Source: Paraburkholderia monticola
GTDB taxonomy: Bacteria; Pseudomonadota; Gammaproteobacteria; Burkholderiales; Burkholderiaceae
DNA: 64,000 nt
NCBI RefSeq assembly: GCF_001580545.1
Contig: NZ_LRBG01000039.1
Location: 186,001-250,000 of the forward strand
Reading direction: 5' to 3'
The first letter of the stretch is position 1. The number at the start of each line of letters is the position of its first letter. Below are positions 27,302 through 37,164 of this stretch, one piece after another. The position numbers and the translations under genes were made by a program. The notes beneath the pieces are model-generated. The model searched no databases. It was not told the DNA's origin and saw only the letters and a program-made list of their open reading frames with translations.

Positions 27302-28219
27302 ATGCAAGCAACAGAGATCGCGGCCGATTCGACGGTGGCGCACCCAGACTCCGACGCCTGGCCATTCGCCGTCGAACGCTATACGCCCACGATCGGCGCG
27401 GAGATTCGAGGCGTCGATCTGCGCGATCCGCTCGATGACGAGACCTACGCCGCGCTGCGCCGCGCACTGTTGAGGTTCAAGGTGCTGTTCTTCCGCGACC
27501 AGGACATCAGCCCGGCCCAGCATATCGCCGTGGCAAAACGATTCGGTGAACTGGAGATTCATCCTGCGTTTCCGCGTCATCCCGAGCATCCCGAGCTGGT
27601 GATACTCGGGCGCAACGATACGAAACGGGGCCGCGAGAATCTATACCATTCCGACGTATCCTGGCGCGAGATCCCGTCGATGGGCTCCATGTTGCGATGC
27701 GTGCAATGCCCGGAGGTGGGTGGCGACACCATCTGGATCAACATGGCGGCGGCCTACGACAATCTGCCCATCGATGTGAAGGCGCGCATCGCCGGACTCA
27801 AGGCGGTTCACGACTTCCTGCCGCTATTCGGCATAGCCGTTCCTGAAGACCAGCACGCGGCGATGCGCGCGAAGTATCCGCCCGTCGAACATCCGGTCGT
27901 GCGAGTCCACCCCGAAACCGGCGAGAAGATCCTCTACGTCAACGAGGCGTTTACCACGCACCTGTCGAACTACGGCCAGTTGACCGCTCAGCAATATCGC
28001 ATCGGCTTCGACTACAAGCTCGCCGAGATGGACCTGCTGCAGTACCTGTTCCGCCAGGCCCAGGCACCGGAATATCAGGTTCGCCTGAAGTGGCGTCCCA
28101 ACACGATCGCCTTCTGGGACAACCGCTCGTGCCAGCACTACGCGGTGCAGGATTACTTTCCGGCTCCGCGCCACATGATGCGTGCGACCGTGATCGGCGA
28201 TCGTCCGCTCGCGGGCTGA
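27302..28219 (+). CDS. TauD/TfdA-family 2-oxoglutarate/Fe(II) dioxygenase
   Basis: This 305-residue enzyme uses 2-oxoglutarate and oxygen to hydroxylate a substrate. The iron triad is His116, Asp118 and His279, and Arg294, fifteen residues after the last histidine, binds the 2-oxoglutarate carboxylate. Spacing agrees with TauD. GGAGAG precedes the ATG; the longer frame from 27218 is not supported. Family members release sulfite from sulfonates, or cleave aryloxyacids, by hydroxylating next to a heteroatom. Here the neighbours oxidise an alcohol and an aldehyde, so cleavage of an ether, sulfonate or amine to an aldehyde is a reasonable guess. Confidence 0.9.
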   Translation: MQATEIAADSTVAHPDSDAWPFAVERYTPTIGAEIRGVDLRDPLDDETYAALRRALLRFKVLFFRDQDISPAQHIAVAKRFGELEIHPAFPRHPEHPELVILGRNDTKRGRENLYHSDVSWREIPSMGSMLRCVQCPEVGGDTIWINMAAAYDNLPIDVKARIAGLKAVHDFLPLFGIAVPEDQHAAMRAKYPPVEHPVVRVHPETGEKILYVNEAFTTHLSNYGQLTAQQYRIGFDYKLAEMDLLQYLFRQAQAPEYQVRLKWRPNTIAFWDNRSCQHYAVQDYFPAPRHMMRATVIGDRPLAG

Positions 28220-28253
28220 GTTCGATGCGCACCGAAGAATCCGAGGAAACGAA

Positions 28254-29675
28254 ATGAAAACGCTGAACACCTTCTACATCGGTGGCCAATGGGTCGAGCC
28301 GTCGGCAGCCAGCACGCAGGCGGACATCGTCAATCCGGCCACCGGGAGGCTGACCGGACGACTGACGATGGGCACCACCGAAGACGCGGACCGTGCCGTC
28401 GCGGCCGCGCGGGCTGCATTTCCGGCGTGGTCGGAATCGAGCCGCGCCGAGCGGGTCGCGTTGCTCGAACGGATCATCGAAGGCTACCGGGCACGCCTGG
28501 ACGATATCGCTGAAGCGGTCCGCATCGAGATCGGCGCGCCGATCACACTGTGCAAGCAACTGCAGGCAGCGATCGGACTCGCCCAGCTTCAGGCTGCGCT
28601 CGACACGCTGCGCCACTTCGAGTTCGAAACCCAGTACGACAAGAGCTACGTGCGCCGCGAAGCAATCGGCGTCGCGGCATTGATCACGCCGTGGAACTGG
28701 CCGTTGAACCAGATCGCCGCCAAGGTCGCGCCGGCACTCGCCGCAGGTTGCACGATCGTGCTGAAGCCTTCCGAGATCGCGCCGCTCGATGCTGTCATCT
28801 TTGGGGAAATCGTGCACGAAGCGGGCGCGCCGCCCGGCGTGTTCAACATGCTCTTCGGCGACGGGCCCGTGGTTGGCGCGCGCCTGTCGTCGCATCCCGA
28901 AGTGGACATGGTGTCGATCACCGGATCGACGCGTGCAGGCGTCGAAGTCGCGATCAGCGCCGCGCCCACGGTCAAGCGCGTGGCGCAGGAGCTCGGCGGC
29001 AAGTCGCCGCTGCTGATTCTGGATGACGCCGACCTGCGCGCGGCGGTGACGAGCGGCGTGGCCCAGTGCATGGTCAATTCCGGACAGACCTGTGTCGCTC
29101 CGACCCGCATGCTGGTGCCGCGCGAACGCTACGACGACGCCATTGCGATCGCCGCGGCGGTCGCCAATGGAATCGTGGTTGGCGATCCGGCGGACCCGGC
29201 CACGAAAATGGGCCCGATCTCCAATCGCGCGCAATACGACAAAGTGCAGCAGATGATCCGCGCCGGTATCGAGGAAGGTGCGCGGGTGGTCGCGGGTGGC
29301 CTGGGCAGGCCCGACGGACTCACGCAAGGTTTCTACGCCCGCCCTACCGTCTTCGCGGATGTGCGGAACGACATGAAGATCGCGCGCGAGGAAATCTTCG
29401 GACCGGTGCTCGTGATGATCCCATACGACGGCGAAGAACAGGCCATTGCGATAGCCAATGACACGGAATACGGCCTCGCAGCCTACATCGCCACGAGCGA
29501 CACCGGGCGTGCGCGCCGGGTGGCCGCGCGTCTGCGGGCGGGGTCGGTACGAATCAACGGGGCGATGCTGGACATTACGGTCCCGTTCGGCGGCTACAAG
29601 ACGTCGGGTAACGGACGCGAGTATGGTCGCGAAGGCCTGGCCGAGTTTCTGGAATGCAAATCGGTGACCGGCTGA
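28254..29675 (+). CDS. Aldehyde dehydrogenase (NAD(P)-dependent)
   Basis: This 473-residue enzyme has the ALDH-superfamily fold. The catalytic cysteine is Cys280 in NSGQTCVAP and the general base Glu246 in QELGGKSP; the N-terminal LITPWNWPLN segment binds NAD(P). It starts 34 bases after the dioxygenase gene and is the last gene of the MFS-GMC-TauD run, followed by a strong hairpin. It would oxidise the aldehyde produced by the GMC enzyme or the dioxygenase. Confidence 0.92.
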   Translation: MKTLNTFYIGGQWVEPSAASTQADIVNPATGRLTGRLTMGTTEDADRAVAAARAAFPAWSESSRAERVALLERIIEGYRARLDDIAEAVRIEIGAPITLCKQLQAAIGLAQLQAALDTLRHFEFETQYDKSYVRREAIGVAALITPWNWPLNQIAAKVAPALAAGCTIVLKPSEIAPLDAVIFGEIVHEAGAPPGVFNMLFGDGPVVGARLSSHPEVDMVSITGSTRAGVEVAISAAPTVKRVAQELGGKSPLLILDDADLRAAVTSGVAQCMVNSGQTCVAPTRMLVPRERYDDAIAIAAAVANGIVVGDPADPATKMGPISNRAQYDKVQQMIRAGIEEGARVVAGGLGRPDGLTQGFYARPTVFADVRNDMKIAREEIFGPVLVMIPYDGEEQAIAIANDTEYGLAAYIATSDTGRARRVAARLRAGSVRINGAMLDITVPFGGYKTSGNGREYGREGLAEFLECKSVTG

Positions 29676-29688
29676 CGGGTTGAACAAA

Positions 29689-29718
29689 GGGCCTGCTCAC
29701 GAATCGTGAGCAGGCCCC
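29689..29718. terminator. Bidirectional hairpin between converging genes
   Basis: GGGCCTGCTCACGA (29689-29702) and TCGTGAGCAGGCCC (29704-29717) are perfect inverted repeats that can form a very stable stem. It sits between the stops of the converging aldehyde dehydrogenase and BON genes. T-rich sequence follows only weakly on the minus strand, so terminator function is likely but not classic. Confidence 0.7.
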
Positions 29719-29750
29719 AGTGCATTTGCGGCAACGCTTGAACTGCCTTT

Positions 29751-30101
29751 TTACAACGTCGATAACGTCAACGCGTTGGTCACCGAGGTCACTCCCTCGA
29801 CGCCTTCAGCAGCCTGAGTCGCCAGACCGACTTGCGACTGTTCGGGTACCGTTCCTTCCAGCGTCACCGCTCCGTTATGCGCGCGCACCGTGATGGTGGT
29901 GGCCCTGAGCCCTTTCGTCCTGCTCAACGCGCGCACCACGCTTTTCTGCAGCGCGCGGTCGGCGGCCTTGCCGGCTTTCGCATCCGACGCATACGGCCGC
30001 GCGGAGGCGGCGTCCGCCCCGCTGCTCTGCGCGTAGGCGTCGAGCGACGCCAGAACGAGCAGCGCCCCGCCCATCAGCCTGAAAACCTTGCCTCGATTCA
30101 T
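29751..30101 (-). CDS. Periplasmic BON-domain protein
   Basis: This 116-residue protein has a signal peptide (hydrophobic MGGALLVLASLDAYAQ, cleavage likely after AYA) and one BON domain (about 50-115) with the pattern ITVRAHNGAVTLEGTV and VEGVTSVTNAL. BON domains bind phospholipids and occur in osmotically induced envelope proteins such as OsmY. AAGGGG lies upstream of the ATG. It follows the porin gene by 83 bases on the same strand. An envelope stress or maintenance role is inferred. Confidence 0.85.
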   Translation of the reverse strand: MNRGKVFRLMGGALLVLASLDAYAQSSGADAASARPYASDAKAGKAADRALQKSVVRALSRTKGLRATTITVRAHNGAVTLEGTVPEQSQVGLATQAAEGVEGVTSVTNALTLSTL

Positions 30102-30184
30102 TGATGTATTCCCCTTGTCATGTTGGACCGTTCAACCAGCGTCGACGCCGCCACGCGGCGTCTTGCCGATCACGCTTATGGTCG

Positions 30185-31348
30185 TCAGAAGCGATGCGTC
30201 ATACCAAGCACCGCGAGAATCTGCTTCGAACCACTCGCGACACCTGTTACCCCAGGCCAGCTCATGTTCGCGCTGCCGTTGTTCTTCAGATAGCCGGCCC
30301 GCATGTAAAGGCTCGTACGCTTGGACAGACTATGGTCGACACCCACCTGGATCCCGGGCGTGTTGTCGTGAACGCCTCGCACATCCCGAGCGATGCCGGC
30401 GATCGCGATCACGTCCGCCGGCGTGGCCTGAATCGTCGCGCCCAGTTCCATGATGCTGTACGAGTGGACCAACGAAGCAAGCGGCAACCGGACCGCGGGT
30501 GTGATGGCGACCACCGCGCCAGGCGGCGGATCCTTCGGTCGGTTATACGAGTAGTTGAACTGAAAATTAACGATACCAACGCGGTAAGCGAGAGCGCCCG
30601 AAAAGTGCTCCGTTGCCATCAGATCGAAGCTGGTCAGCAAGGTCGGCGCGGTGGGTACGAGCGGCGCGGTCTCCTGCGCGCCATGCTGATACTGATAGCC
30701 GACGCCCGCGTAGAAGCCGTAGCCCGAATAGTTGGCCGCCACGTCGAGCATCGCGCCGGAGCGAACCGGCACGGGTTGGGTCACGGTGGCAGGCAGCCCG
30801 TACATGGCGTAGACGTGTATGCCTCTCATATCGGGCGACGTGTACACGATCGAATTGCTGGTGCGCCCGGATACGTACTGTGTGGCCAGCGTCGAGCGGT
30901 CGGTTGCGCCGGCGAGGTCCGCTGCCGCCAGGGGTGACAGCACCTCGTTGCCGCGGAACGGGTCGGTGAAATAGACGGCCCAGAAACTCGGCTGATACTG
31001 ACGGCCGAAAGTGAGCGATCCATAGGTGTCGTGCCTCAGTCCTACCCACGACTGCCGGTAGAACATCGCCGTCGTGTCTGCAAAAAACGCTCCGTTATTG
31101 ATGTTGTAGCCGTTTTCAAGGGTGAACACCGCTTTCAGACCGTTGCCAAGGTCTTCGACCCCTTTCAGGCCGAACAGCGAACCGGTTGACCCGCCGCTTC
31201 GTAGGGAATACGAATGATTTCCGCCGTTGTCCAGGTACTGGACAAACGTGTCCGCCACCCCGTATAGCGTCACGCTCGACTGCGCGGCCGCCCCCCCGGC
31301 GGCCAGTATCAACGTTGCCCCACAAATGCCCTGACTCATGAAACGCAT
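30185..31348 (-). CDS. Gram-negative outer-membrane porin (OmpC-like, Burkholderiales type)
   Basis: This 387-residue precursor has a signal peptide ending AAAQ and starts its mature part with SSVTLYGVADTFVQY, the hallmark of Burkholderiales general porins. The C-terminus ends VLGMTHRF, the terminal Phe needed for outer-membrane assembly. AGAGGAG lies before the ATG; upstream codons from 31387 lack support. It forms a trimeric diffusion channel. Porins of this kind are often linked to catabolic operons and may serve uptake for the MFS-GMC-TauD genes that converge on it. Confidence 0.92.
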   Translation of the reverse strand: MRFMSQGICGATLILAAGGAAAQSSVTLYGVADTFVQYLDNGGNHSYSLRSGGSTGSLFGLKGVEDLGNGLKAVFTLENGYNINNGAFFADTTAMFYRQSWVGLRHDTYGSLTFGRQYQPSFWAVYFTDPFRGNEVLSPLAAADLAGATDRSTLATQYVSGRTSNSIVYTSPDMRGIHVYAMYGLPATVTQPVPVRSGAMLDVAANYSGYGFYAGVGYQYQHGAQETAPLVPTAPTLLTSFDLMATEHFSGALAYRVGIVNFQFNYSYNRPKDPPPGAVVAITPAVRLPLASLVHSYSIMELGATIQATPADVIAIAGIARDVRGVHDNTPGIQVGVDHSLSKRTSLYMRAGYLKNNGSANMSWPGVTGVASGSKQILAVLGMTHRF

Positions 31349-31683
31349 GCATGTCTCCTCTTTGTGATTGACGTGTCCGACGGACACGGGTCAAGCCAAC
31401 TCATGCAGATGCACACCGGAACGACGCCCGGCCCATAACCGTGCCGGTCGTTGCGGGCTCATATTGCAGGGACGTCCAGGCAGATCACCTACCCGAACAG
31501 AGGGGGGACGGGAATACCCCGAGCGATGAGCCGCACAGCGGCGCCCTGCACGCCCCCCCGACGCAGGGGGCGGATGGAGTTGCTCGTTCCAATAGGCTCG
31601 GTGATATCGAGCACTAACGATCAATCACTCACGAGCACTCAACGGCGGGCGCGCGAGCGCATCGCCCACGCGAAATCCAGACC
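31349..31683. other. Divergent gap between porin and first acyl-CoA dehydrogenase
   Basis: About 335 bases with no gene. G/C tracts and partial inverted repeats are present (CTACCC at 31489 and CCCCCCC...GGGGG at 31553-31570), but none matches the island palindrome well. Promoters for both flanking genes are expected here. Confidence 0.5.
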
Positions 31684-33477
31684 ATGAATCATTACGACGC
31701 GCCACTACGGGACATGAAATTCGTCATCAACGAACTGGCGAATCTGGAGGCGATCGCCTCATTGCCGGGCTACGAGGACGCCAGCATCGAAACGGTCGAC
31801 GCGATCCTCACCCAGGCAGCGAAATTTTCCAGCGAGGTCATCGCGCCGATCAATCAGGCAGGCGACATGCAGGGGTGCGGTCTCATCGAGAATCACGTCA
31901 GCACGCCAGCGGGTGTGCAGGACGCGTATCGCGAGTTCGTCGCGGGGGGATGGAACGGCTTACGGTTTGCGCAGGAATATGGCGGGCAAGGTTTGCCTTC
32001 GCTCGTCGCCGGCCCCGTGTTCGAAATGATCGCGGCTGCCAACATGGGCTTCTCGCTATGCCCGATGCTCACGAGCGGCGCAATCGAAGCGCTCTTTCTG
32101 TGCGGCTCGGACAGCCAGAAAGAGACTTACCTTCGTCCGCTGATCGAGGGCCGCTGGACCGGCACGATGAATCTGACCGAGCCACAGGCCGGCTCCGATC
32201 TCGGCGCCGTGCGCACGCGCGCGGTCCCCGACGGCGAATGCTTTCGGCTGTTCGGGCAGAAGATTTTCATTACCCACGGCGAGCACGATCTTGCGGAAAA
32301 CATCGTGCATCTCGTACTGGCGCGGCTGCCCGGGGCGCCCGAAGGCATCAAAGGGATTTCGCTATTTCTCGTGCCGAAGTTCCTGGTGAATGCCGACGGC
32401 TCGCTCGGCGCACGCAACGACGTGCGCTGCGTAGCGCTCGAACACAAGCTCGGCATTCACTCGAGCCCGACCGCCGTCATGGCGTATGGCGATCGTGACG
32501 GAGCAGCCGGTTACCTGGTCGGCGAAGCCAATCGCGGCATCGAATACATGTTCATCATGATGAACGAAGCCCGCTACGCGGTAGGCCTGCAAGGCGTGGG
32601 CATCGGCGAGCGCGCGTATCAGCAGGCCCTCAGCTATGCGCGCGAGCGCATCCAGAGCAAGGACGCCGCCATGCCCCGGGGCGACGCTGTGCCGATCATC
32701 CGGCATCCCGATGTGCGTCGCATGCTGATGACCATGAAGGCGCTGACCGAAGCCAATCGGGCTCTCGCCTATGTGATCGCGGCCGCGAATGACGAGGCGC
32801 ATCGTTCGCCGGACCCGGAAACACGCACACGCTCGCGCGCGTTCGTCGAATTCATGACGCCGGTCAACAAGGGCTGGGCCACCGAGGCTGCGATCGAAGT
32901 CACCCACCTGGCGGTTCAGATTCACGGCGGAATGGGCTTCATCGAGGAGACCGGTGTCGCGCAACACCTGCGCGATGCGCGGATCACGACGCTCTACGAA
33001 GGCACGACCGGGATTCAGGCGAACGACCTGGTTGGCCGCAAGACCGCACGCGACGGCGGCGCAGCAGCGCGAGCCGTGGCCGCCGCGATGCGGGCGGACA
33101 TCGACGAACTCGCGCGCCACGACGACCCGCACGCGATGACGATATGCCAACGCCTTCAGCACGCCGTCAATGCGTTCGAGGCCTGCGTCGACTGGATCGT
33201 CGCAACCTATACGCACGACCCGAAAACCGTGCTGGCCGGCGCGGTGCCCTTTCTCAAACTGACCGGGCTGGTCTGCGGCGGATGGCAGATGGCGCGCGCA
33301 GCGGCTGTCGCATTGCGCCGCCTGAATGACGGCGACAGTGACGCGCGCTTCCTGCGCGAGAAGCTCAACACGGCGCGCTTCTATTCCGACCAACTGCTCG
33401 CTCAGGTGGACGGGCTGCGCGCGATCGTGATCGACGGCGCAACAGCCGTTCTGGATTTCGACGAGAGCCCGGCCTGA
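31684..33477 (+). CDS. Long acyl-CoA dehydrogenase (DmdC/FadE5 type)
   Basis: This 597-residue flavoprotein introduces the alpha-beta double bond into an acyl-CoA and passes electrons to ETF. It belongs to the longer branch that includes 3-methylmercaptopropionyl-CoA dehydrogenase DmdC, with an extra helical C-terminal domain (about 465-595). FAD-binding segments TEPQAGSDLGAVRT and QIHGGMGFIEETG are present; the catalytic base is Glu439 in YEGTTGIQ. It begins the plus-strand part of the acyl-CoA island, 47 bases before a DUF2889 gene. The ribosome site is weak. The natural acyl substrate is unknown. Confidence 0.88.
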   Translation: MNHYDAPLRDMKFVINELANLEAIASLPGYEDASIETVDAILTQAAKFSSEVIAPINQAGDMQGCGLIENHVSTPAGVQDAYREFVAGGWNGLRFAQEYGGQGLPSLVAGPVFEMIAAANMGFSLCPMLTSGAIEALFLCGSDSQKETYLRPLIEGRWTGTMNLTEPQAGSDLGAVRTRAVPDGECFRLFGQKIFITHGEHDLAENIVHLVLARLPGAPEGIKGISLFLVPKFLVNADGSLGARNDVRCVALEHKLGIHSSPTAVMAYGDRDGAAGYLVGEANRGIEYMFIMMNEARYAVGLQGVGIGERAYQQALSYARERIQSKDAAMPRGDAVPIIRHPDVRRMLMTMKALTEANRALAYVIAAANDEAHRSPDPETRTRSRAFVEFMTPVNKGWATEAAIEVTHLAVQIHGGMGFIEETGVAQHLRDARITTLYEGTTGIQANDLVGRKTARDGGAAARAVAAAMRADIDELARHDDPHAMTICQRLQHAVNAFEACVDWIVATYTHDPKTVLAGAVPFLKLTGLVCGGWQMARAAAVALRRLNDGDSDARFLREKLNTARFYSDQLLAQVDGLRAIVIDGATAVLDFDESPA

Positions 33478-33524
33478 TTGCCCATCCATCAATCGATACA
33501 TTGCTTTCCGCAAGCGAGATACCT

Positions 33525-34142
33525 ATGTCTGCCATCCCATTGAATACCTCGGCGCGGCGCCTCGTGCATACCCGCCGTGTCGAGTGCAGGGGCTTCGAGC
33601 GCGCCGACGGTCTGTTCGACATCGAAGGCCGCATGCGCGACACGAAGGCCGACGACGCCGATCTGCTCTTCAAGACCGTGCCCGCCGGTTCGCCGATTCA
33701 CGACATGCGCATCATCGTCACGATCGATGAGAAGCTCATGATCCATCGCATCGACGCCTATAGCGACGCCGCGCCGAGCCGCTTCTGTGCGGAAATCAAT
33801 CATGCGTATCGCAGTCTCGAGGGCTTGAGCATCGGCGCGGGCTTCATGAAGGAGGTCAAGCACCGGCTGAGCGGGTCGAAAGGCTGCACGCATCTGAGCG
33901 AACTGCTCGGGCCCATCGCCACGACGGCGATCCAGACCTTGATGGGCTGGCGCAAGGTCACGGCCGCCCCGAGCGAGGCCAATGGAGCAGCACACGCCGC
34001 TCCACCCCATCCAATGACCGACACCTGCCACGCATGGCGCGCGGACGGCGAGGTCGTGCAATTCGCAGCGCGGCGCAAACACGAATCGACGCAAGCCGAA
34101 GCGCGCACTGCCGATGCAAAGTGCGCTGCGGAGCGCAGCTAA
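33525..34142 (+). CDS. DUF2889 protein
   Basis: This 205-residue protein has a DUF2889 core at about 5-140: RRLVHTRRVECRGFERADG, then DGLFDIEGRMRDTK and later HAYRSLEGLSIGAGF and GCTHLSELLGPI. The tail (about 145-205) is low-complexity and charged. Function is unknown; such proteins commonly sit beside acyl-CoA catabolic or steroid-type genes in proteobacteria and actinobacteria. It follows the acyl-CoA dehydrogenase closely and is probably cotranscribed. The ATG at 33525 fits the family N-terminus. The regulator frame overlaps its end, but the regulator's likely start is 131 bases later. Confidence 0.78.
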   Translation: MSAIPLNTSARRLVHTRRVECRGFERADGLFDIEGRMRDTKADDADLLFKTVPAGSPIHDMRIIVTIDEKLMIHRIDAYSDAAPSRFCAEINHAYRSLEGLSIGAGFMKEVKHRLSGSKGCTHLSELLGPIATTAIQTLMGWRKVTAAPSEANGAAHAAPPHPMTDTCHAWRADGEVVQFAARRKHESTQAEARTADAKCAAERS

Positions 34143-34273
34143 TCCGGAAAGAAACTCCCCCTGCGAGCCCTGAAAACACGACGTATGCTGCGCTACAATA
34201 TGCCGATTATCATTTCGTCCTTTGGCCCTCGCGGACGAGACGCGAAGCCGAAGCGCGCAAGGCGCAGCTCACG

Positions 34274-37120
34274 ATGCCGCAGAAATCCCCACCCGCGGAC
34301 CCGCGCCGCTCCCAACGCGGCACCGCAGAATCCCGAGCTGATCCACGTTTGATTCCACCACGCAATCCTGCCCGCGTCGTTGCGCGAGAACGTCTGCTGA
34401 CCCAGTTGCTCGATGCGCGGCGCAAGCGTTGTGTCGTGCTCCAGGGGCCCGCCGGCTGCGGCAAGACGAGCCTGCTGATCGCGTGGCGCGAAGCCCTGCT
34501 TTCGCTCGGCTTCGATATCGCGTGGCTCACGCTCGCAGCGGAAGACAACGAACTCACGCACTTTCTCGACTACCTCGTCGCGAGCCTCAGCCAGGTCGAT
34601 CCGGCCATGTGCCATGAAGCGACGCTGCTAGGCGGCCGTGGCATGGACGACGAAGCGGTCGAACGCACGATCATCGCCCTCGTGCGCGGCATCGCCACCC
34701 ATTCGAACGACGTCGTGCTGGTGCTCGACGACCTGCATCACGTCACCAACGCGCGCAATCACGAAGCCTTGCAATGGCTGCTCGATTACGCTCCGGACAA
34801 TCTTCATCTCGTGCTGGTCTCGCGTGCCACGCTGCCGCTCTCGCTCGGACGTCCGCGCGACCAGGGCCTCGTGCTGGAACTGGACATGCGCGATCTGCGC
34901 TTCACGGGCGCCGAATCCGAAGCGTTTCTCAAGGCCCAGTTGGGCGAGATCAGCCAGCGCGACGCACGCCACATGCACGAACTGACCGACGGCTGGGTAG
35001 CGGGACTGCAACTCTTCGCGATGCGCCTGAAACGCAAGAAGCAAGGCGCGACGGATCCCTCATCCGCCGAGCCACCCGCGAATGCCCAGCTTCTGGATGC
35101 ACGCGGTTTTGCCGCCTATTTCGAGCGTGAAGTGCTGTCGCGCCTCGCGCCTTCCGAGGTGGAACTGCTGGTCCGCATGGCGAGCTGCACGCGCGTGTGC
35201 GCATCGTTGTGCGTCGCCCTGACCGGCGCCGGCCAGTCTCCCGCCGAGGTACACGCGTTACTGACGAGACTCGAAAGCGACAACCTGTTCATCGCACCCA
35301 TCGAAAGCTCAGGGAGCGAAACATGGTATCGGCTGAACCCGCTCTTTCGCGAGGCGCTGCTCGAGCGCTTTCGCGCGCGCGGCGAACTGCATCAGCGCGA
35401 GGTGCATCTGGCCGCGTGGGCGTGGTTTCGCGACCACGAGCAGCCTGACGATGCCGTACGGCACGCATTGCTCGCGGGCGAATCGGCCGCGGCGGCCGAC
35501 CTCGTCCTGCGCGTCGCGCGCACGATGCAGATCAGAGGCGACCTGCGCAAGCTGGTGGGGCTGATACGCCTGCTGCCGCTTGCCGAAGTGCAGGCGCGTA
35601 TCGGCCTGCGGCTGTGGATGGTGCATCTGCAACTGTACGCGCGCGAATTCGACGCCTGTGCCGAGGCCATTGCGCGTTTGCAAGCCGATATCCCGGACAG
35701 CGATACGCATTCGCGCTATCGCCTGATCCTTCTGAGAGCCGCCCTCGCCTTGCAGCGCGACGACCCCGACCAGGCAATGGCGGAGTTGCCGCAGATGCTG
35801 CAAATCCCGGCTCACGCCGACACCCTCGCCGTGGGCGGCCGCAACAATCTGCTCTCGTGGATTTACATGCGACGCGGCGAATACGAAGAGGCGCGGCGCG
35901 TGCAGAGCGAGGCGCCGCAACTTCTCGTGGACGGCATGCCGCTCGCGGGCACCTCGGCGGGGATGCTGAACGGCCGCTGCATTGCCGGGTTCAGCTATGC
36001 GCTGGAGGGCAAGTTCATCCAGGTCGAGCGCATCAGCCGCGACGTTCTGTTCGAGGCCGATCAGCTCGGCAGCGCCGCCGCCGAAGCAGCCTGCTTCGCC
36101 GCGGCGCTGCTCGGTGAAGTGCTGTACGAATTCAATCACCTCGAGGCCGCGCGCAAGCTGCTGGAAGACCGCGTAGACGTACTCGAACGTGTGTCCATTC
36201 CAGACTCGGTGTTACGGGTGTTAACCGTGCTTTCAGCGGTGCATTGGACAGCGGGTCATCACCTCGATGCGTTCGCCTACCTCGAGCGACTCGAAGAGTA
36301 CGCGACGCAATACGGTTTGCAACGGCTGATCGCTCATAGCCTGGCCGCGCAAATCAATCGCCATCTGTTGAGCGGTCAGTTCGACTCGGCGGAAGCGAGC
36401 CTCGCGCGACTCGACATGATCGCGGCGCGGGTCCCCGTGCCCCCCGCCGTGACCGCACCGGGCACCGCCGCGGAAGTTCACGCGATGGCCGAGGGCGCGC
36501 GCATCAACTGGTGTATCGCGCAGGAAGATTTCGACGGCGCCGCGTTCCGTCTCGAAGCGCTGATTCCCTTCTGCGAGGCACGGGGCTGGCAACGGCACGT
36601 TGCGCACTTCCAGATGCAGGCCGCCGTGGTCGATGCGCGGCGCGGCCGGACCGACGCCGCGCGGGCAGCGGTGCTCGCCGCGTTGCGCCGGGGCCATCGG
36701 CTGGGTCTGGTGCGCAGCCTGCTCGACGCCGATCCCGGCGCGCTGGATCTGATCGTCACCGTGGTAAACAGCGAGGCGCACGATCCGGTCTTGTCCTTCT
36801 ACGTGAATCGGCTACAGGCCGCGCAGATGGCGACTTCGGCACTGCACGCACAGCCGTCGGCGAAAACCGGCAAGCGCAGCGCGCCGCCCACTGGCGCCGA
36901 GACCTTGAGCGAGCGCGAGGCCCGGGTTGTCGGTCTGCTCGCGCAGACCTTGCCGAACAAGAAAATTGCCCGCACGCTCGGCATCTCGCCCGAGACGGTC
37001 AAGTGGCATCTGAAGAACATCTACGGCAAGCTCGGCGTGACGAGCCGCGACGAAGCCGTGGCCCGCGTGCGCGACCTCGAACTGGGTACGCCGCCCGTTG
37101 CCGGCGACGAAGCAGGCTGA
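34274..37120 (+). CDS. MalT-type LuxR-family ATP-dependent regulator, copy 1
   Basis: This protein of about 948 residues is a STAND ATPase regulator: Walker A GPAGCGKTS (58-66), Walker B VVLVLDDLHH (about 150), a tetratricopeptide-like helical sensor region (about 380-800) and a C-terminal LuxR helix-turn-helix (about 875-935; LSEREARVVGLLAQ, KKIARTLGISPETVKWHL). MalT-like proteins activate transcription when ATP and an inducer are bound. The start at 34274 fits its paralog at 56542-59286; the frame is open to 34034. It precedes the CoA ligase gene with a 190-base gap that holds a perfect palindrome, so it probably controls the adjoining catabolic operon. Confidence 0.88.
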   Translation: MPQKSPPADPRRSQRGTAESRADPRLIPPRNPARVVARERLLTQLLDARRKRCVVLQGPAGCGKTSLLIAWREALLSLGFDIAWLTLAAEDNELTHFLDYLVASLSQVDPAMCHEATLLGGRGMDDEAVERTIIALVRGIATHSNDVVLVLDDLHHVTNARNHEALQWLLDYAPDNLHLVLVSRATLPLSLGRPRDQGLVLELDMRDLRFTGAESEAFLKAQLGEISQRDARHMHELTDGWVAGLQLFAMRLKRKKQGATDPSSAEPPANAQLLDARGFAAYFEREVLSRLAPSEVELLVRMASCTRVCASLCVALTGAGQSPAEVHALLTRLESDNLFIAPIESSGSETWYRLNPLFREALLERFRARGELHQREVHLAAWAWFRDHEQPDDAVRHALLAGESAAAADLVLRVARTMQIRGDLRKLVGLIRLLPLAEVQARIGLRLWMVHLQLYAREFDACAEAIARLQADIPDSDTHSRYRLILLRAALALQRDDPDQAMAELPQMLQIPAHADTLAVGGRNNLLSWIYMRRGEYEEARRVQSEAPQLLVDGMPLAGTSAGMLNGRCIAGFSYALEGKFIQVERISRDVLFEADQLGSAAAEAACFAAALLGEVLYEFNHLEAARKLLEDRVDVLERVSIPDSVLRVLTVLSAVHWTAGHHLDAFAYLERLEEYATQYGLQRLIAHSLAAQINRHLLSGQFDSAEASLARLDMIAARVPVPPAVTAPGTAAEVHAMAEGARINWCIAQEDFDGAAFRLEALIPFCEARGWQRHVAHFQMQAAVVDARRGRTDAARAAVLAALRRGHRLGLVRSLLDADPGALDLIVTVVNSEAHDPVLSFYVNRLQAAQMATSALHAQPSAKTGKRSAPPTGAETLSEREARVVGLLAQTLPNKKIARTLGISPETVKWHLKNIYGKLGVTSRDEAVARVRDLELGTPPVAGDEAG

Positions 37121-37164
37121 CGCAACCGCGTTTCGCACGCACTGCTACGCTCCTTGCGCTCACG

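Noticed and set aside
27951..29687. 578-residue open frame on the minus strand
   Set aside because: Antisense to the aldehyde dehydrogenase, which has Cys280 and Glu246 in place.
31489..31575. Possible extra copies of the island palindrome before the first dehydrogenase (CTACCC...GAGGGG and CCCCCC...GGGGG)
   Set aside because: Three or more mismatches to the 12 arm bases in a G/C-tract-rich gap; no better than chance by eye.
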